DNA from: Arcuatula senhousia
Lineage: Eukaryota > Mollusca > Bivalvia > Mytilida > Mytilidae
DNA: 64,000 nt
Assembly: GCA_963971305.1 (NCBI GenBank)
Contig: OZ020303.1
Coordinates: forward strand, 35,204,106 to 35,268,105
Reading direction: 5' to 3'
The notes under the pieces are model-generated. The model did no database searches and was not told the DNA's origin. It worked only from the letters and a program-made list of their open reading frames with translations. Both the position numbers and the translations under genes were made by a program. Position 1 is the stretch's first letter, and the number at the start of each line of letters is the position of its first letter. This document shows positions 27,001 to 42,000 of this stretch, one piece after another.

Positions 27001-30000
27001 GTTATATCTTTGATCTTAATTGATTTTCTCGTTGCCCAGTTTCGGACTTTCGACATTCGAGTTCCCCAATGGTACTTCTGTGGTGTTATTACATATACAA
27101 ATAAAAGCTAAATAAGAAAGAAGTTTTAGAGAAACTCTAAAAGCTGCAAACAGTAACACCAATATTTTCCTATACTCACTTGTAGAACTCCAGCTTTGAT
27201 TTCATAAAATATAAATTTATAATCCTATAAAATAATGAATAATAATTAATCACATGAAAGCTCATTTTTTCTCATTAATGTTTACGAAGAAAGTAGAAGA
27301 TAAATCAAACTACTAGACTAAGTATATAAAGTTAGAGAATGTCGCATAAACAACCCAAACTTTTCATTATTATGGAAATCAAAGGGACTGGATAGTTTTA
27401 TTTATTTGTAGATGTATCTATAATTGCTTTTTTGTTACATGTTATTTATTATATTTCCTCTATCGAGATAGTTAAAAGGTTTAATTATGAAGTCCAAGCT
27501 TTGGCGAGTACGAAACGCCTATAAAAAAGTCACGTTATTGAGAAAAACCCAATGTAGGCCAATAACCTAGAAAACAAAAATCCATATGTGGTTTAATGAC
27601 TTTGAACAAGTGCAGAACAGAATTCGTAGATAATATTGAGAGCATTTTTCAGGACATGTTTTTCCATGAATACGCAATGTTTGTAATGGAATCATTATGC
27701 TACTGTAAATTTAGACCAAAAAAGAAGTTATTCTAATTTTATGGAATATGTAAACAAGCATTTCTCTAAGGATTGGGACAAATAATTAACCATCTCCGTT
27801 TCGTCTGGAACTTATATAAAATACAATTATATATTCAATAAAACCATAAGGGACCGTCGTTTCCATTTGTCGTGTATCCTTTATGTGTCGCCTGAGATGA
27901 GTTATGGATAATTAATATTATAAAATACAAAGTACCACAGTGCGTGTCATGGAGACCAGATATTCTTACTGGGCCAAATACAGAATTTAGTTTAGGAATA
28001 ATCATTACACTAATTTTACCAAAAAATATGATAGAAAACAATAAATTGACATTTATGATTGACATTGACAAAGCGCAACACTACAACAAACGGCGTGAAA
28101 AAAGAAGCATTGTGAATATATGAACAGAAAATTATGTCAGGTAGAAAATGTCTTACACACATGTGCAGGCATTTGGGTCTTATTGTGTGTATATAAAAAA
28201 ATTTTGACACTCGCTATATTACTATTTCCACGTGGAAATAGTATATAGACGAGATTAATTTTTTTATATACACGCTATTTATAATAATAAAAAAAAACAT
28301 TTGCTTGTTTGTTTTATTAAGTTGTTGTTGTTGTTTTGTTTGTGAAAGCTATTATCAAATAACATGAAGTCTCTGTTATTGATATTCTTGTGCTGAACCA
28401 GTCGACTGTCATAACTAAAATAACGAATACATTTGAAAAGGTGTATGTTTATTAGGGGTGTAGGTAATCATCGAGTTCGAGTTCGAGTCAGAGTTAAAGT
28501 TCGAGTTAGAGTTCGAGTTACAATTCGAGTTCGAGTTAGAGTTCGAGTTAAAGTTCGAGTTATTTTTCGAGTTCGAGTTAAATTTTGAGCTAACTCGAAA
28601 CAGTAATTTTCATAGACATAGTCGAGTTACGACCCGAGTTCGAGTTACAAATCGAGTTAGAGTTCGAGTTACAAATTATTTATTGTTCTATGTCCAGAAT
28701 TGGGTCTTTCGTTCATCATTATACCCCCTCTTGAAAAAATGGGGCGTATATAGTGATAGAGATGTCTGTCCATCGTTCCGTCCGTCCGTCCGTCCTGCCT
28801 TCCTTACACTTTAGGGTACCCATCTCTTATCACAACTCCTTGATGAATTTTCATGAAACTTTCACACGATCTGTGTGACGTAATGTAGATATGCACCTCT
28901 TTTAAAATTTGATCAAACTGATTTTGGGGAAGCGAAACATGGAATTCGCTATTCAACTATCCGCAACTTCTCCCAAACCCATCAATGGATGTCAGTGAAA
29001 CTTTCACACCATCTTCGTGAAATAGTGTAGATTTGCACCCCTAGTTTAAAATTTGATCTGTTTTTAGGAAAGAGGTAGCGGGGTATTTATTAGTAAGCCA
29101 CGACTAACAGTTTTTCTAGTTTGTTTAGGGATTGGTTTTAAATCTTATGCATTGGATTTTTTATTTCCACAAAAAAAACCAAGCCAGAATATTTATTAAC
29201 AAAAACAGCCCCCCTCAAAATCAAATGGTCGTCCCCTTAGTCTTGTCCTATAAACTAAACTGACGACTTTGATAAAAATTAAAACTATTTTTTTCTTTTT
29301 TCTGTAAACGCGGCCTTTTTTTGCAACAAAATAAACCAAGGTATTTCAAAGTATTGTCTCGTCCTTGGGTGGATTAACATATTTTTTTTTCTTAAACCAC
29401 AGCACAACATAATAGATGTCTGAATTATTATTTTTTTCTCGTGGAAAGTGTTGTAGTTTGCTAAAAATAGGTTTTCTTAAGGTCGGAACTCTAACTCGAA
29501 CCCGATTTGTAACTCGAACTCTAACTCGAACTCGAACTCTAACTCGAGTCGTAACTCGAGTCGTAACTCGACTATGTCTATGAAAATTACTGTTTCGAGT
29601 TAGCTCAAAATTTAACTCGAACTCGAAAAATGACTGGAACTTTAACTCGAACTCTAACTCGAATTGTAACTCGAACTCTAACTCGAACTTTAACTCTGAC
29701 TCGAACTCGAACTCGAACTCGATGATTACCTACACCCGTTTATTAGAGTATATAAATGTTTTGCACCTGTCAGCCTTCCAGGCTTATGATAAAATGGCAG
29801 ACTTACCAGAGGTTTTATTAATATTTTACCTTTAATTCTTGTATAATAGGGACTGGAAGTCTATCATGAGTTCCCAAACAATTTCCAAGACTGGCGTAAA
29901 TTGGCTCTGAGGCAAAGGCTAAACTATTACTAAAACCATAAAATGATAAAATAGTGAATCTTACTGTTAAAAGTTAAGAAAACATGGATTTTCTTTTTAA

Positions 30001-33000
30001 AGAGTGAATGTGTCATTATATAAATTTAGTTATCATTTTAACTGCCAATTGTTGATATAACCACCCAGTACAGCCCCATAACGAACGAGATAAACCCCTA
30101 GATTTTCAATCACTATGGCACAAAGTGTTTAAATTCCAGTGTGTTAACGTTCACTTTGTTTGCAAAGTCTATTACAATACATGCATCATGAAGAGCTCAG
30201 TATTGATATCTGACTGACAAAATACAAAATACAAGTTTTAGATTTTAGACCAAACCGCCTATTCATTTCTATCGGTGACAACGTTTTCATATTTGGCAAA
30301 TATTAGGCTTGAAAGTGTTCTCGAACCCAAACTCATACTACCAAGATTTCTCGTAACAACTAGGTGGCGATCATTATACCGTTTAACCTTTTCCACTTGT
30401 GTATAATATGACGTGTTTAGCAAACAAATTCATTTCATGCTAAAATGAACCAACTTTAAAAATTCCACGTTTCATTGGTCATCCTTGGTTTTTAATAACT
30501 GGTTCTGTAAATTCAAGAATCGGATTGGTCGACCATTCATGGTTCTGTTATGAAGAATGTTCTAATTTTTGACTCCAATAAACATAAACAATTTCCAAAA
30601 CCAGGTAGACGCCTGTGAGTACAATACTGAACCCTCAACCATAGGCAAAAAACGGTTGAGTGATTTTCGTCGAAAATTATGATAAAGCCTGAAGCCTGAA
30701 AGTACTCCGAACGTACACATAACAAAACAGGTAATGGGACTGTCCCAGACTCCTGTCATCTATTAATAAGTGTCTGTGTGACCGAGACTAGCCACGAGAC
30801 TAGCTTGCAAGATAATGTGGTTGATATATGACCTGATTGGTCACAGGGTCAATTATTTAGGACTTCTTCGTTTAAATCTTACATAAAAAACCGTGAAAAT
30901 TAAGCTCCGCCCAACCTTGTGAATAATATAGAGTCAATATATAAGTATTCTTCATCAGAAAAAGGCTTTAAATCTACATTTATCTGTTTTTCTACCTTTA
31001 TAGATAAAAAAAATAAATTGATATACTTCAAGCCAGATTAAGGTTTCTTTATATAGTTATTTTTTAAGTTCAGCTGTCACCAAAGTAGCTACTCCAATAA
31101 AAATTATCAGTTTAGCGACTAACTATTCTTCCCATTCTTCAATTACGGAGGCAGGTGTTTCCTCGTATTTTCAGCTTAAGGTTCTATCTTAAGGTAAGCT
31201 ACTTAGGCTTATTGGTGAAATAATTAAAATGATTCACGTTCAATGAAATTCAAGTGACGATTAAACCCGACCATCCCCCAAACAATTAATATATTTCGAC
31301 AGCAAAAAAAAAATGGAACTTAATATATAGTTTATTAAAAAAGTCTTTAAAGGAAAGCATGTAACGCAATTACCAAAGAAACCCAGCAAAACCATCGCTT
31401 TGTTTGCTATAGAATTCTAATTACAAAATTTGCTGTTAGAATATTAATGTGTAGCCTAGTTGTTTGCCTAAAATGAACAAAAATTACGAACACGAATACT
31501 TTAAAGGCTCTTACATCTTAGAATATTAAAGATCGTACTAAAAAAGTGTCATGTCTGTGTTTTTTTTTCTTCTGTACAAAATCTTCATATATACTTTAAC
31601 TGTATGCATAATTTAACTTGTCAAAACCTTTCAAATAAAGCATATCGGATGCAATAAATTAACACTCTGCAAATCGTGATACAAGGTTTTGGGAACTCGC
31701 TAGAAATTAGCCAGACTTTTAACCTTTTCAAGTTCATCATGTTTCAAAAGAATCAACATATAAGGGATATTGATATTTACACCCACCTGCACTCTTCTAA
31801 TGGATGGATTATATTTAAGATTCTGGGATGTTTTATTCTTTCTAAATGTTGAACTTCTTTCCTGAGAATTTCACAAACTGTTTCTTTTCTCCGAGGTTTG
31901 TGTAATTTATCAGCAATCTTTTTCTCAAATAAGAACACCGATGCTTCCTGAAACAAACACATAACTTATGACATATTCTGAACTTTTTTTCCCTAACCTC
32001 GTTAGAGTGATAAAAAACAAAGAAAGAAATCAAATAGAAATAAAGAGATGTGGAATAAGTTTACGCGACACAGCTCACATAACAAGCGTTAATATAGAAA
32101 AACCACAATGGAAAACCGCAAGCAGCATTCAACGGGGCGGGCCAGTAGGCGCTTGCTCGTCGTCCTGCAATCGACCCAAAATCTTAATAAAAGCATATAA
32201 TTCAAATTCAGTCCTGAAATAGTAAAAGATAGACCCCCTTCTCAAACAAGGAACAGAAAACATCAAAAAGACATGTACAAACAAAAGCTTTGTCAGAGAT
32301 TCCTGGCTTAGAACTTACCCATTTAAAATGTGGCGGGGTTTAACCAATTTTTTGGGGCCCAACCTTCAAAGACGCATTTGAATCTCTTGACTTCCAAAAC
32401 AAAACAAAAAATCAGATAAAACCATAGACAGCGAATACAACACGACAAATGTATTCAACATAACCAAACAACGAGATACCATGACCCTAAACTCCAGTGC
32501 CAAAAAAGTAAGTTGTTCATGTCACTGTGTAATGCAATGTAATTCATTTGTAATTCATGAATTACATGCATTTTGAGAAAGATATGCATCGAATTACCAT
32601 AAAATGTAACGCCAAAATGGTGCATTACACATTACATTGAATTACTTGAGAAAATGAAATGCATTGCAATACATTACCATTACACATTTGCATTACCCTA
32701 TGCCAGTGGCAACAGTTGCATACCAGGAATATAAAGTTTATACTTTTTCAAAGCTACTGCCTTTTGTCACCGAATATGTTTTACGTTATGTAATCGAGAA
32801 CTTATTTGAACTTATACGCATTTAAAAAAAACCAACTTTACGACCATATCCACATATTCATGTATAACCTTTTACAACTTTTATATTTTCACCAGGGGAT
32901 GACTACTAAATTTTATATCGAGTAAAAATCACCACAGACGGAATCATTTTTATTCCAAGAAACCAAGATTGATTGCGTGTTTCTCTATCATTCGCGTTTT

Positions 33001-36000
33001 TCATCGTATATAATGGCTTTATGACTAGGTGTTGTGTTGTAGCACATCTTGTCCATAGGAATCTCCTCTCCGTCTAAAGGACACATTACAAGTGATCAAT
33101 ACTTATTTGTTAGACATATTGCTAAAATAGCAGCTAATCTGAAACTCTATACAGTGTCTCGCTACCATCTCCCCAGAAACGTATATAGCTAATGGAAAAG
33201 AAATTAAATCTTAAAAATCACGTTGCTAATCTAATATCAGAGTTCCATTACAGTTTCTATTAACAGCATATTAAGTGCTTGAATATTTCAGTTCACCACA
33301 TATGTAGATATTATGGACTAAAGATAGATTACTTGGACCTCAGACAGGAACACGGTCACCATTATCATTGGCGATGGTTGTCACGTAACAGCAAAAATAT
33401 TGTGACTATCAATTAGGATCTAGTGTTTCGTGTAGAAAATTAGTCTCATCATTACCACGATCTATGTTTGAATTATACGTTTATGGTTTTCTAACGGGGT
33501 GTTTAGATGTTTGAGAGAATTAATACATTTCAGGTGAAAGCACAATAGAACTATTAATTAAAAGTGATGCACTTTATCTTTTTTTCAATTCTTGCAACTT
33601 AACTATAGCTTGAACATTATATGAAGTTTGTTCCTATTTGTTAAAGCTACTTTTCTGTTTGAAAAGACCTTAATGTTCGTTGTACCCTATACAATTTTGG
33701 TCTAATTATGGTACAATCTAAAGCTCTGACTGTTAACAGAGAACACTAACAAATGCACTTCAGCCAATGGAAGTATTCTGAAAGAAATTCGAACTTGCCT
33801 CATTTTATAGACAATTCATAAAACAAAAGGTGACATAAACTCGAATTAATTATGCCTTAAAAAGTAATGAAAGTTTTATTCTAAAAAGCTATCTGCAAAT
33901 CAGCTTAGAAAGCGTTCGTAATTTAATACTGTTAAAACTGCATTCAATAAAAAATGGCTAGATTAACTTTTTAAATATCAAAACTAAGCTTAATTTATCA
34001 GATTTTGATTTATAAAACGTAGTTAAGAAGTACAAACATCTGATTGATGGTGACAGGAGCCTACCAGATCACGTAATTCCATGATAAATTCTAAGCAGCT
34101 TGCATGCAAGTAATTGATTTACTATTTTAGTACAGGTTACATGTGACAATTACTAACTGGGACTGCCTTTCACGACAAATTAATAATAGTTCTTGGAAAC
34201 GTCGTCAGTAGACATCTATGATGATAATTATACCAAGGAAATCCGGTCCTTATTTGAAACTAAAAAGATATGAGCGAATTAGGAGTTTACAGCATATTTC
34301 AAAGTGATTTGTTACTATGAAAGGAAAACTGATCGTCACGAGGACGTCCGGTCTGATTTTAAAATTAAATGACTGTCAGCGTCTATAATTCACTTTTTCA
34401 ACATTTTGAAAAGAATCAAAATCTTTCACTTTAAAACGTAAAGCTGGCTATAAAAAGTCTGCAGATTCATACATGTTTGCAGATTTATCTTTGTGCTTAT
34501 TACGCTGCGCCTTCATAAGAGTTGTCGTAAAATTAAAGTTTTTTTGAAGAAATACCATAAAGTTAGAAAATACAATCTATTGTTTTTTTTTTAATATTAT
34601 TTATATACATGTACATAAGAACCGGTGCAGTTTTCCGTACCAGCTATTCAAAGTGGTACGGTTAGAACCGGCTGAACCGCTTGCTACCAGTGTATTTCTG
34701 TTTGGACAAACAAAAGACATGACAAACATTATAGAAATATAAATAAAGGAATGTGATAATAAAATACAAACAAAAAACAAACAAAACAAAAAAGGCAACA
34801 TGCCTCGGCGATATTGAAAACAATGCTATCTAACCACGAAAGTATGATCAAGATTAAAAAAATATCTTGCTTTTAAACCCACTTTCATTTAAAAGGCACC
34901 AAAATTAAACTTATCAAATTTTGATTTATATAACAGGGTCAAGAAGTACAAACATTCCACATATTAAGCTACATATATGGAATAATTGAAACCATATTCG
35001 TTTGATTGTTTTCATTTTTATTTCATAAGTTTATATTTAGTTTGACTTCACGAAAGCCAAAGAAATGTAGACGGGGAAAATCAAACCATTACATCTAATG
35101 TAATTTGGTACAATTTTAACGTGTTTTTGTTTAACAATACCGATTCTACAGTTAAGCAGATATGCCCAATGCAACATTAAGTGTAATTGAGAAAATTGAT
35201 TTTTGATATTATACAAAATGTGGAAGCTGTTAATGTCATTTTGTCGTAACAATATTCCGTTGACATGGAACGCTGGAATCAGTTCGCTGCTATTTAAAGC
35301 AACAAGCATTAAATGAATATTTTGTTACGGTCATTTGTTCGATAATTTTCAATATCAACTTAACGAAGCGGGTGGTTACACTTCAGTGTGTCCGTATCTT
35401 AGAAAGATTACTTTCACGGACCGTTTCGGATATTATCATTACTATTTTATGTTCTGCATGTTTAATTCCTAATTAAATCAATAAAAATTGCTATTAAAGT
35501 TATTATATCTTCATCATCATCATGAATATCATCATAAAAATCTGTAAATTTCATTGCACTATGATATTGTAATGCTATTAGTAAGGCGATATGATCAAAA
35601 TAAGAATTTCATTTATATATTCACTTGATATTTCCTTCCTTGTCTCCGTGGCCCAGACGATTTATCAAGGGATTGCCTATCACATAAGGTCCAGTGAACA
35701 CAGTCGTATAATCACTTACAAGAAAGTTTGAATGATTTATATATAGAGAAAATAAATGTTAATATGCCTGGAATTGATAGATAAAGATTGTTTTATTGGG
35801 CCAGATCGGTTGAATAGCTCTTACAATAGAAATTTGATTGTTGGCTTTGGCACTAAAAATGTTTAATAGTGTAAGTCTTCGATTATTATAGAGATCTTCT
35901 AGGCGTGTTTATAAAATCAAATGATTTATCATCTGACACAAAGAAAAAAATGTGTAAAACAGACCTCACAAAAAAATAATAATCTGCTCCCCAGAAAATC

Positions 36001-39000
36001 AATCAGATCAAGTTGTAAAATAAGAGGTGCTTATTATCCAATAAACACCGGACGTCAACTGATTCGCTGTATTTTTTTTCGTACCATTACAAATTACACA
36101 AGAAAAACAAACAAACAAACAAACAAACCGACAAAACACTTGAAAAAGAAAGAGTTATGATGGCAGTGTTTCTGCAAAACTTAACATCTGCTGATTCTTT
36201 TTCAAACTCTAATGTACCTCTAACTTTGTACTCTAGAACTTCTGTTCAAGATCTAAGATCGTTCGGGACGCTGGGGTCTATCAGTTAATCTTCTGATATA
36301 ATACCAATATAAAGTCCTCCGAATTTAACCACATAATCTTCAAAATCGTTATCAATCAATTTAACAGAAAAAAAAATCCTTAAAAGAATTCATTTTAAAA
36401 CGTCACGTAATTTTATTATTTTGATCAATCCCTTCCAAATGCTTTTGAGACCGTAAAATATAGTGGAGTGGAAACGGAAATGTTTTGTGAACATTTAGAA
36501 CGGTGATATCTAGTCCGAGATTGCTCTGATGTCCTCGGCATTTTCCAGCAAGCTGGTGTCGTGGGACGTCAGAGCTCCTTCCATATCAAAAACACGGAAT
36601 TTTAACTAATGCTTTGTAAATGTTAAAATAACTCTTACATCAGTCATTTGTAAAATGGTAGATGTAAAACAAGACTAAATTAATATTTTAAAGTATATAG
36701 CTTTTAGAAACTACCTGATGTAATCCAGTAAAATAAGAAAAATTGAATAGCTGATCTTGAACTTCATCAATTTCATCAAGTTCAAGATCAGAAAAATAAT
36801 GTACAAATTTAGATTATTTTACTTATTCAAAATATTTTTCTTTAAATATGTTGTATTTTTATTCTTAATAACCAAATGTTTCATTTGAGACCAAAATATA
36901 TATGCAACACTAATGATAAAGTTGCTTAATTTATCTCGGAAGTGCACAACAAAACTGTTGTGCTAAATCCCATGTTTTTGATATGGAAGGAGCTCTGACG
37001 TCCCACGGCACCAGCTTGCTGGAAAATGCCGAGGACGTCAGAGCAATCTCGGACTAGGTGATATCCAGTATTATTAACTTATAGTGAATATTTTTCATAT
37101 GAAGTAATTTTGGATGTTTTCATTCATTTTTCTTCGAAATGACGTCGGCGTGTAACAGTTAACTGTTTCATTCCTGGAACGAACTGTTCCATGCGTGTGA
37201 ACGATGCGCAGTAGAGAGCGACGTCAAGTGTATTTTACGCTTTTAAATTACTATTTTTCTATATATTTCATATTAATTAAAATAATAAAAAATATTCCCA
37301 TGCCATTTCTCAACAGATCTTCATATGCATAATTATCTGTAGTTTGTTTATTTGGAAATCCAAAGAGAACATCTTGATGCATTTTTATGCGGTAGAACAC
37401 ACAGGAAAATTATGGAAAATCGTAGGAAAAACAAAGCGCAAAATTCTTTTGACATCACACTGTTGAAGGAGCGCACACTCTCTCTATGTATTCTATAAGT
37501 TAATAAAACAGTTATTTAATGCCTGTTCATGGGGCAGTCAAACTATTATGCCCTCGGTGCCCAGGAGATGATTTAAAAACTGTTGCTTTCGGCCTGCGGC
37601 CTCAGGCAACAGTTCCTAAATCATCTGGGGCAGTCAAACTATTATGCCCTCGGTGCCCAGGAGATGATTTAAAAACAGTTGCTTTCGGCCTGCGGCCTCA
37701 GGCAACAGTTCCTAAATCATCTCCTGGGCACCGAGGGCATAATAGTTTGACTGCCCCATGAACAGGCATTAAATAACTGTATACTGGAAGGACGTAACAG
37801 ACATGTATGTGATGTATAGTACACACCGTCAAAGCATCATGATGATCGATTTTATCGGTACAAGGCAACTCGAAAGTCAGCTGTTATTGACAAGAGTACT
37901 GAAGACATGCTTTCTTCTAATGCCGAGTTCAATAACAGATACGTGTAACATCACGAGGCGCCTTATTACACTCCAAAATCAGCAAAAATACTTTGTTTTA
38001 AAAATATGACAACTTATTTCTGGCACAAAATTTTAGTAAGCCCACAATTTGCAGTTACAATACAACGTTTGGATTGAAAAAAAATGCACCGTTTTTATTC
38101 AAAAGAAATAGGCTTGGAACAGTTTTTTTAGCTTTTCGGAAAATCCTACAATTAATTATATTCAGAAAAAATATTAAAAGTTGACCCCTTTGAGGGTAAA
38201 AATGGAAGTGCTCCAAAACCTTTAAAATTCATCTTTTTGCACTATAAGCCCGATCACAACTTTATCAAGGACTTTTCAAAAAGCTCAAACTTGGTCAATT
38301 TCTGTAATCTTTAATCACTCGTTACTTCAAGATGGTTCTTCAATCATTATAATTCATATAACATTGGAATTTGCAAAAAATACTATGTCTTATCACCAAA
38401 CATTGAAGGGAGCCTATTGAAACCTCGTACCTTACCAAAAATAATTTCTTAAACAGAGTATAATAAACCGGAAAAGTTAGGTTTACATTTTAAGACGGTG
38501 TTGCCCACCCCTCGAAGGACTTGCGGTACCATGAGTATCAATTGAACAGGTATAGTAAAAAGATGTAAGACAAAAGATGCAATATCAAAACAAAAAACCA
38601 GGCTATAAATACAAACAAGAGTTAACACTAAAGTATGTCTCGCCTGCCGGCACCATCAGAAACAATTATTCTTTCTTACTTCCACTATATTTTGAATTTA
38701 CGTGGATTTCTGAGATCAAAAGATGTTTATAGAACTTAAACATTGCAAATATATGCAAAAAAAATAATCAAAGTCACTCAACCAGAAAACCAAGGTCAAG
38801 GTCAAAAGATGGTGATGCAACTGTGCTAAGCTACTACTGGGGCATATGCATACCAAGTTTCATCAACCTAGGACCTATAATTCTTGAGATATAGAGGTGC
38901 TCGCAAAACTTTTCCATTGCTATTATATGTATTGAAAATTGTCAAAGTCACTCAACTGGAAAAACAAGGTCAAGGTCAACAGATGGGGATGCAACTGTGC

Positions 39001-42000
39001 TAAGCTACTACTGGGGCATATGCATACCAAGTTTCATCAACCTAGGACCTATAGTTCTTGAGATATGAAGGTGCTCGCAAAACTTTTCCATTGCTATTAT
39101 ATGTATTGAAAATTGTCAAAGTCACTCAACCAGAAAATAAAGGTCAAGGTCAAAAGATGGGGATGCAACTGTGCTAAGCTGCTACTGGGGCATATGCATA
39201 CCAAGTTTCATCAACCTAGGACCTATAGTTCTTGAGATATGGAGGTGCTCGCAAAACTTTTCCATTGCTATTATATGTATTGAAAATTGTCAAAGTCACT
39301 CAACCGGAAAATCAAGGTCAAGGTCAAAAGATGGGGATGCAACTGTGCTAAGCTATTACTGGGGCATATGCATACCAAGTTTCATCAACCTAGGACTTAT
39401 AGTTCTTGAGATATGGAGGTGCTCATAAAACTTTTCCAAAAAGTTAACGCCGCCGCCGCCGCCGCCGGTAAAGTAACACCTATGTCCCGCTCTGCTTCGC
39501 AGGCGAGACAAAAACATCAAATTCCGTGTAAAGTTCACGAAAATAAATTTTATAACCAATATTGTTTTCTTATTTATTATCGCACAGACATACCTTCATA
39601 ATTATTAAGATGAACAAAAATAAACAAAATATGGTATGAAAATATCAGGTCTATAAATAACAGTTATTTCTTATCTATCTGAAAGATGATTAAAATAGCA
39701 ACATTTTAGTATAAAAATATGATTAATTTTCTTAATCTGAAGATTTATATCCAAAAAGAGGATCTAATATCAAGTTTTCAGACATAAATGGTTTTATTAC
39801 ATGTAATATTTTCCATATAAAAAGCTACACTATTCTTGTTCCTTGATATTGGTTCTTATCATCACTTGACATAAAATCATCACTGGGAGGGAATGTAGCG
39901 ATATTACTAAATCAGTAAAGAAAGCCCCAAGGACGCACATAAAACAGATCAACTATGCAATAAAATAAAGGATAAAAGATAAGATAGTTAACCAAGGTGC
40001 TAGTGAAATAACCAGCAATAATCCTCCTACTTATTACAAAATATACATGATGAAGCAATGAAGCATACTGGAAATAATATGTATGGAGTGAAGGAAACAG
40101 AATCAAAACGGCAAAATATTTATCGCCTTTAAGAATCAGATGGAATGCCTATCATGGTAACATCTTTATTTTGATAATGGGTACTTGGTCGAAAGTTGAT
40201 TTTTAGAGAAAACTAATTGGCAGTTATACAGCAAATGTACCTAGAAGGCAAGCTTTGTTTCCACTTAAGCTGGAGCATTTTGTACATAGCATAAGATAAA
40301 ACCTATAAATGGAGATGCGTGCCTGTTTATTTCTTATAAATAACTATATATTTTGGATCTGCTAGTTGACATCCGAGTCCCCTCTCTTTTCTTTTTGTTT
40401 GTTGTCTTTCATGTTTTTTTGTTTTTTTTTCCTTTTTTTTGGAATTACTAGAGTTGGTTGCCCCATTTGTACTCCTTTGCTTCTTACACATATTATATTC
40501 TTTCATTGAATATTATTGCGCTACATGTCTGGTTTTCATAAGGACATTCCCAAAGGTACATATAAATTTTAGATAAAGTGAACCTTTTTTGTATGTAAGG
40601 TTAAACTAAGACCACAACCACGGCAACTGATCTCTGTTCTAGTTATATACTGATTTATACAATGCCAATCTGAAACCCTTTTGTCTGGTATTAATGTAAC
40701 AATGCGTTTGAATGTAAATGAGAAGGAGTCTGAATGTGACCAATTTAGGTCTCCAGAGATTTATATCTTCACTGCAGCCATTCAATGGGAACCACGTGGG
40801 ACTTTCAATTAGCATAACATTTACTGTTTCTTTTTTCCATATGTTTTAAAAGTAAGTCCGTTTTTCTTATTGGAATTGACATCAACAAACCTAACATGAT
40901 TATTCGATTAAATGGCAATGCTTCTGGCATAAACACTCAAATAATAGATCAATGGTTTTACGAATTTTCTAAATATTCTCCCCATATGTATATTTAATAT
41001 TGCTTTGATGTTGATTATGTAAATTACATTTCTATACTTCTTTGACTTTTTCCAATAAAAAAATGTATTTAAAATGCTTTGTTAGGAAAATCAACTTTCG
41101 TTTGACATTTTAACATTAAAGTTATTCCTATAGACATCGAGCATTGTAAGCAATTAAAACCTTATATTACCTTGTTCAAGATCACATGTTACATATTCTT
41201 CGTTGGCTCTAATAGAATTAATATTAATGGAACTTGTACGAATTAAACATGTTTGCAGAATTAAGAAACACAAACTCAAAAACATATAACATTTGAACAT
41301 CACTCTACATTAATTCAAATTGTTATGTAAGTTGATTTTGTGTTTTATAGAAAAGCTAAAAATTAGTTTGAAAGATAGTAAGTTGATCCATAATGAACAT
41401 AATTATATGGAAAAAAAATAAGTAAATGAGTGGGGTTATTTCTTAGGGGTAGGGGTCAAGATTAGATAGTCATTAAGGGTTAGGATCGATCAGTGTAAGG
41501 GTCAGGGTAAGGGTAAGAGTAAGGACTAGGGTTAGGGTTAGAGCTAAGGTTATGGTTGGGGTTAGGGCTAGGTTTAAGGTTAGGGTTAGGATGAAGGTTA
41601 AAGTTTTAGTAAATGTAAAGAAAGGTAATGAGAAAAATTATCGAACTTGGAGAATCAATTTCAAATGTCCATGAGAAGATAAAACAAGGAAAACATACCG
41701 GAAAAGGAGTAGAGCCACGAAGGCCCTAAATCGGCCCGGTATTTTCACTATTTTTTCAACTACTATCACTTGTCAAAAAATTAACTAAAATATGTTTTAA
41801 GTATGAACAAACTTTTCATATCTGTAAGATTCAGCAAAATATTTACACCACAGGTGTAGCCTTGAGACTTTGAACAGGTCATAAATTTGAAAATTCCCTA
41901 TTTTTCATACATTTTCACTGGTTTCTCTTCATATTTTGTCAAAATTAGTATTGGCCACATTCCTCGATCATCGTAATTTTTTGATAATTAATTCATAATA

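Larger units (their letters stand above)
28447..29746. mobile_element. 1282-bp foldback element with hexamer-built TIRs and 9-bp target-site duplication
   Basis: Element 28456-29737 is flanked by GTTTATTAG at 28447-28455 and 29738-29746. Terminal inverted repeats of about 230 bp start GGGTGTAGGTAATCATCGAG and consist mostly of GAGTTC/GAGTTA hexamers, with one conserved unique patch (GTAATTTTCATAGACATAGT) in both arms. The 9-bp duplication plus long TIRs suggests a Mutator-like (MULE) non-autonomous element. No transposase ORF; the interior holds two other repeats. Confidence 0.9.

Noticed and set aside
37519..37761. 80-codon plus-strand frame with two identical halves as a novel repeat protein
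   Set aside because: The halves are a DNA-level duplication inside a palindromic element; both strands and arms explain it without coding.
39171..39428. 85-codon frame with internal repeats
   Set aside because: It is the 174-bp tandem core of family 3 read in one frame; 174 is divisible by three, which keeps the frame open by chance.
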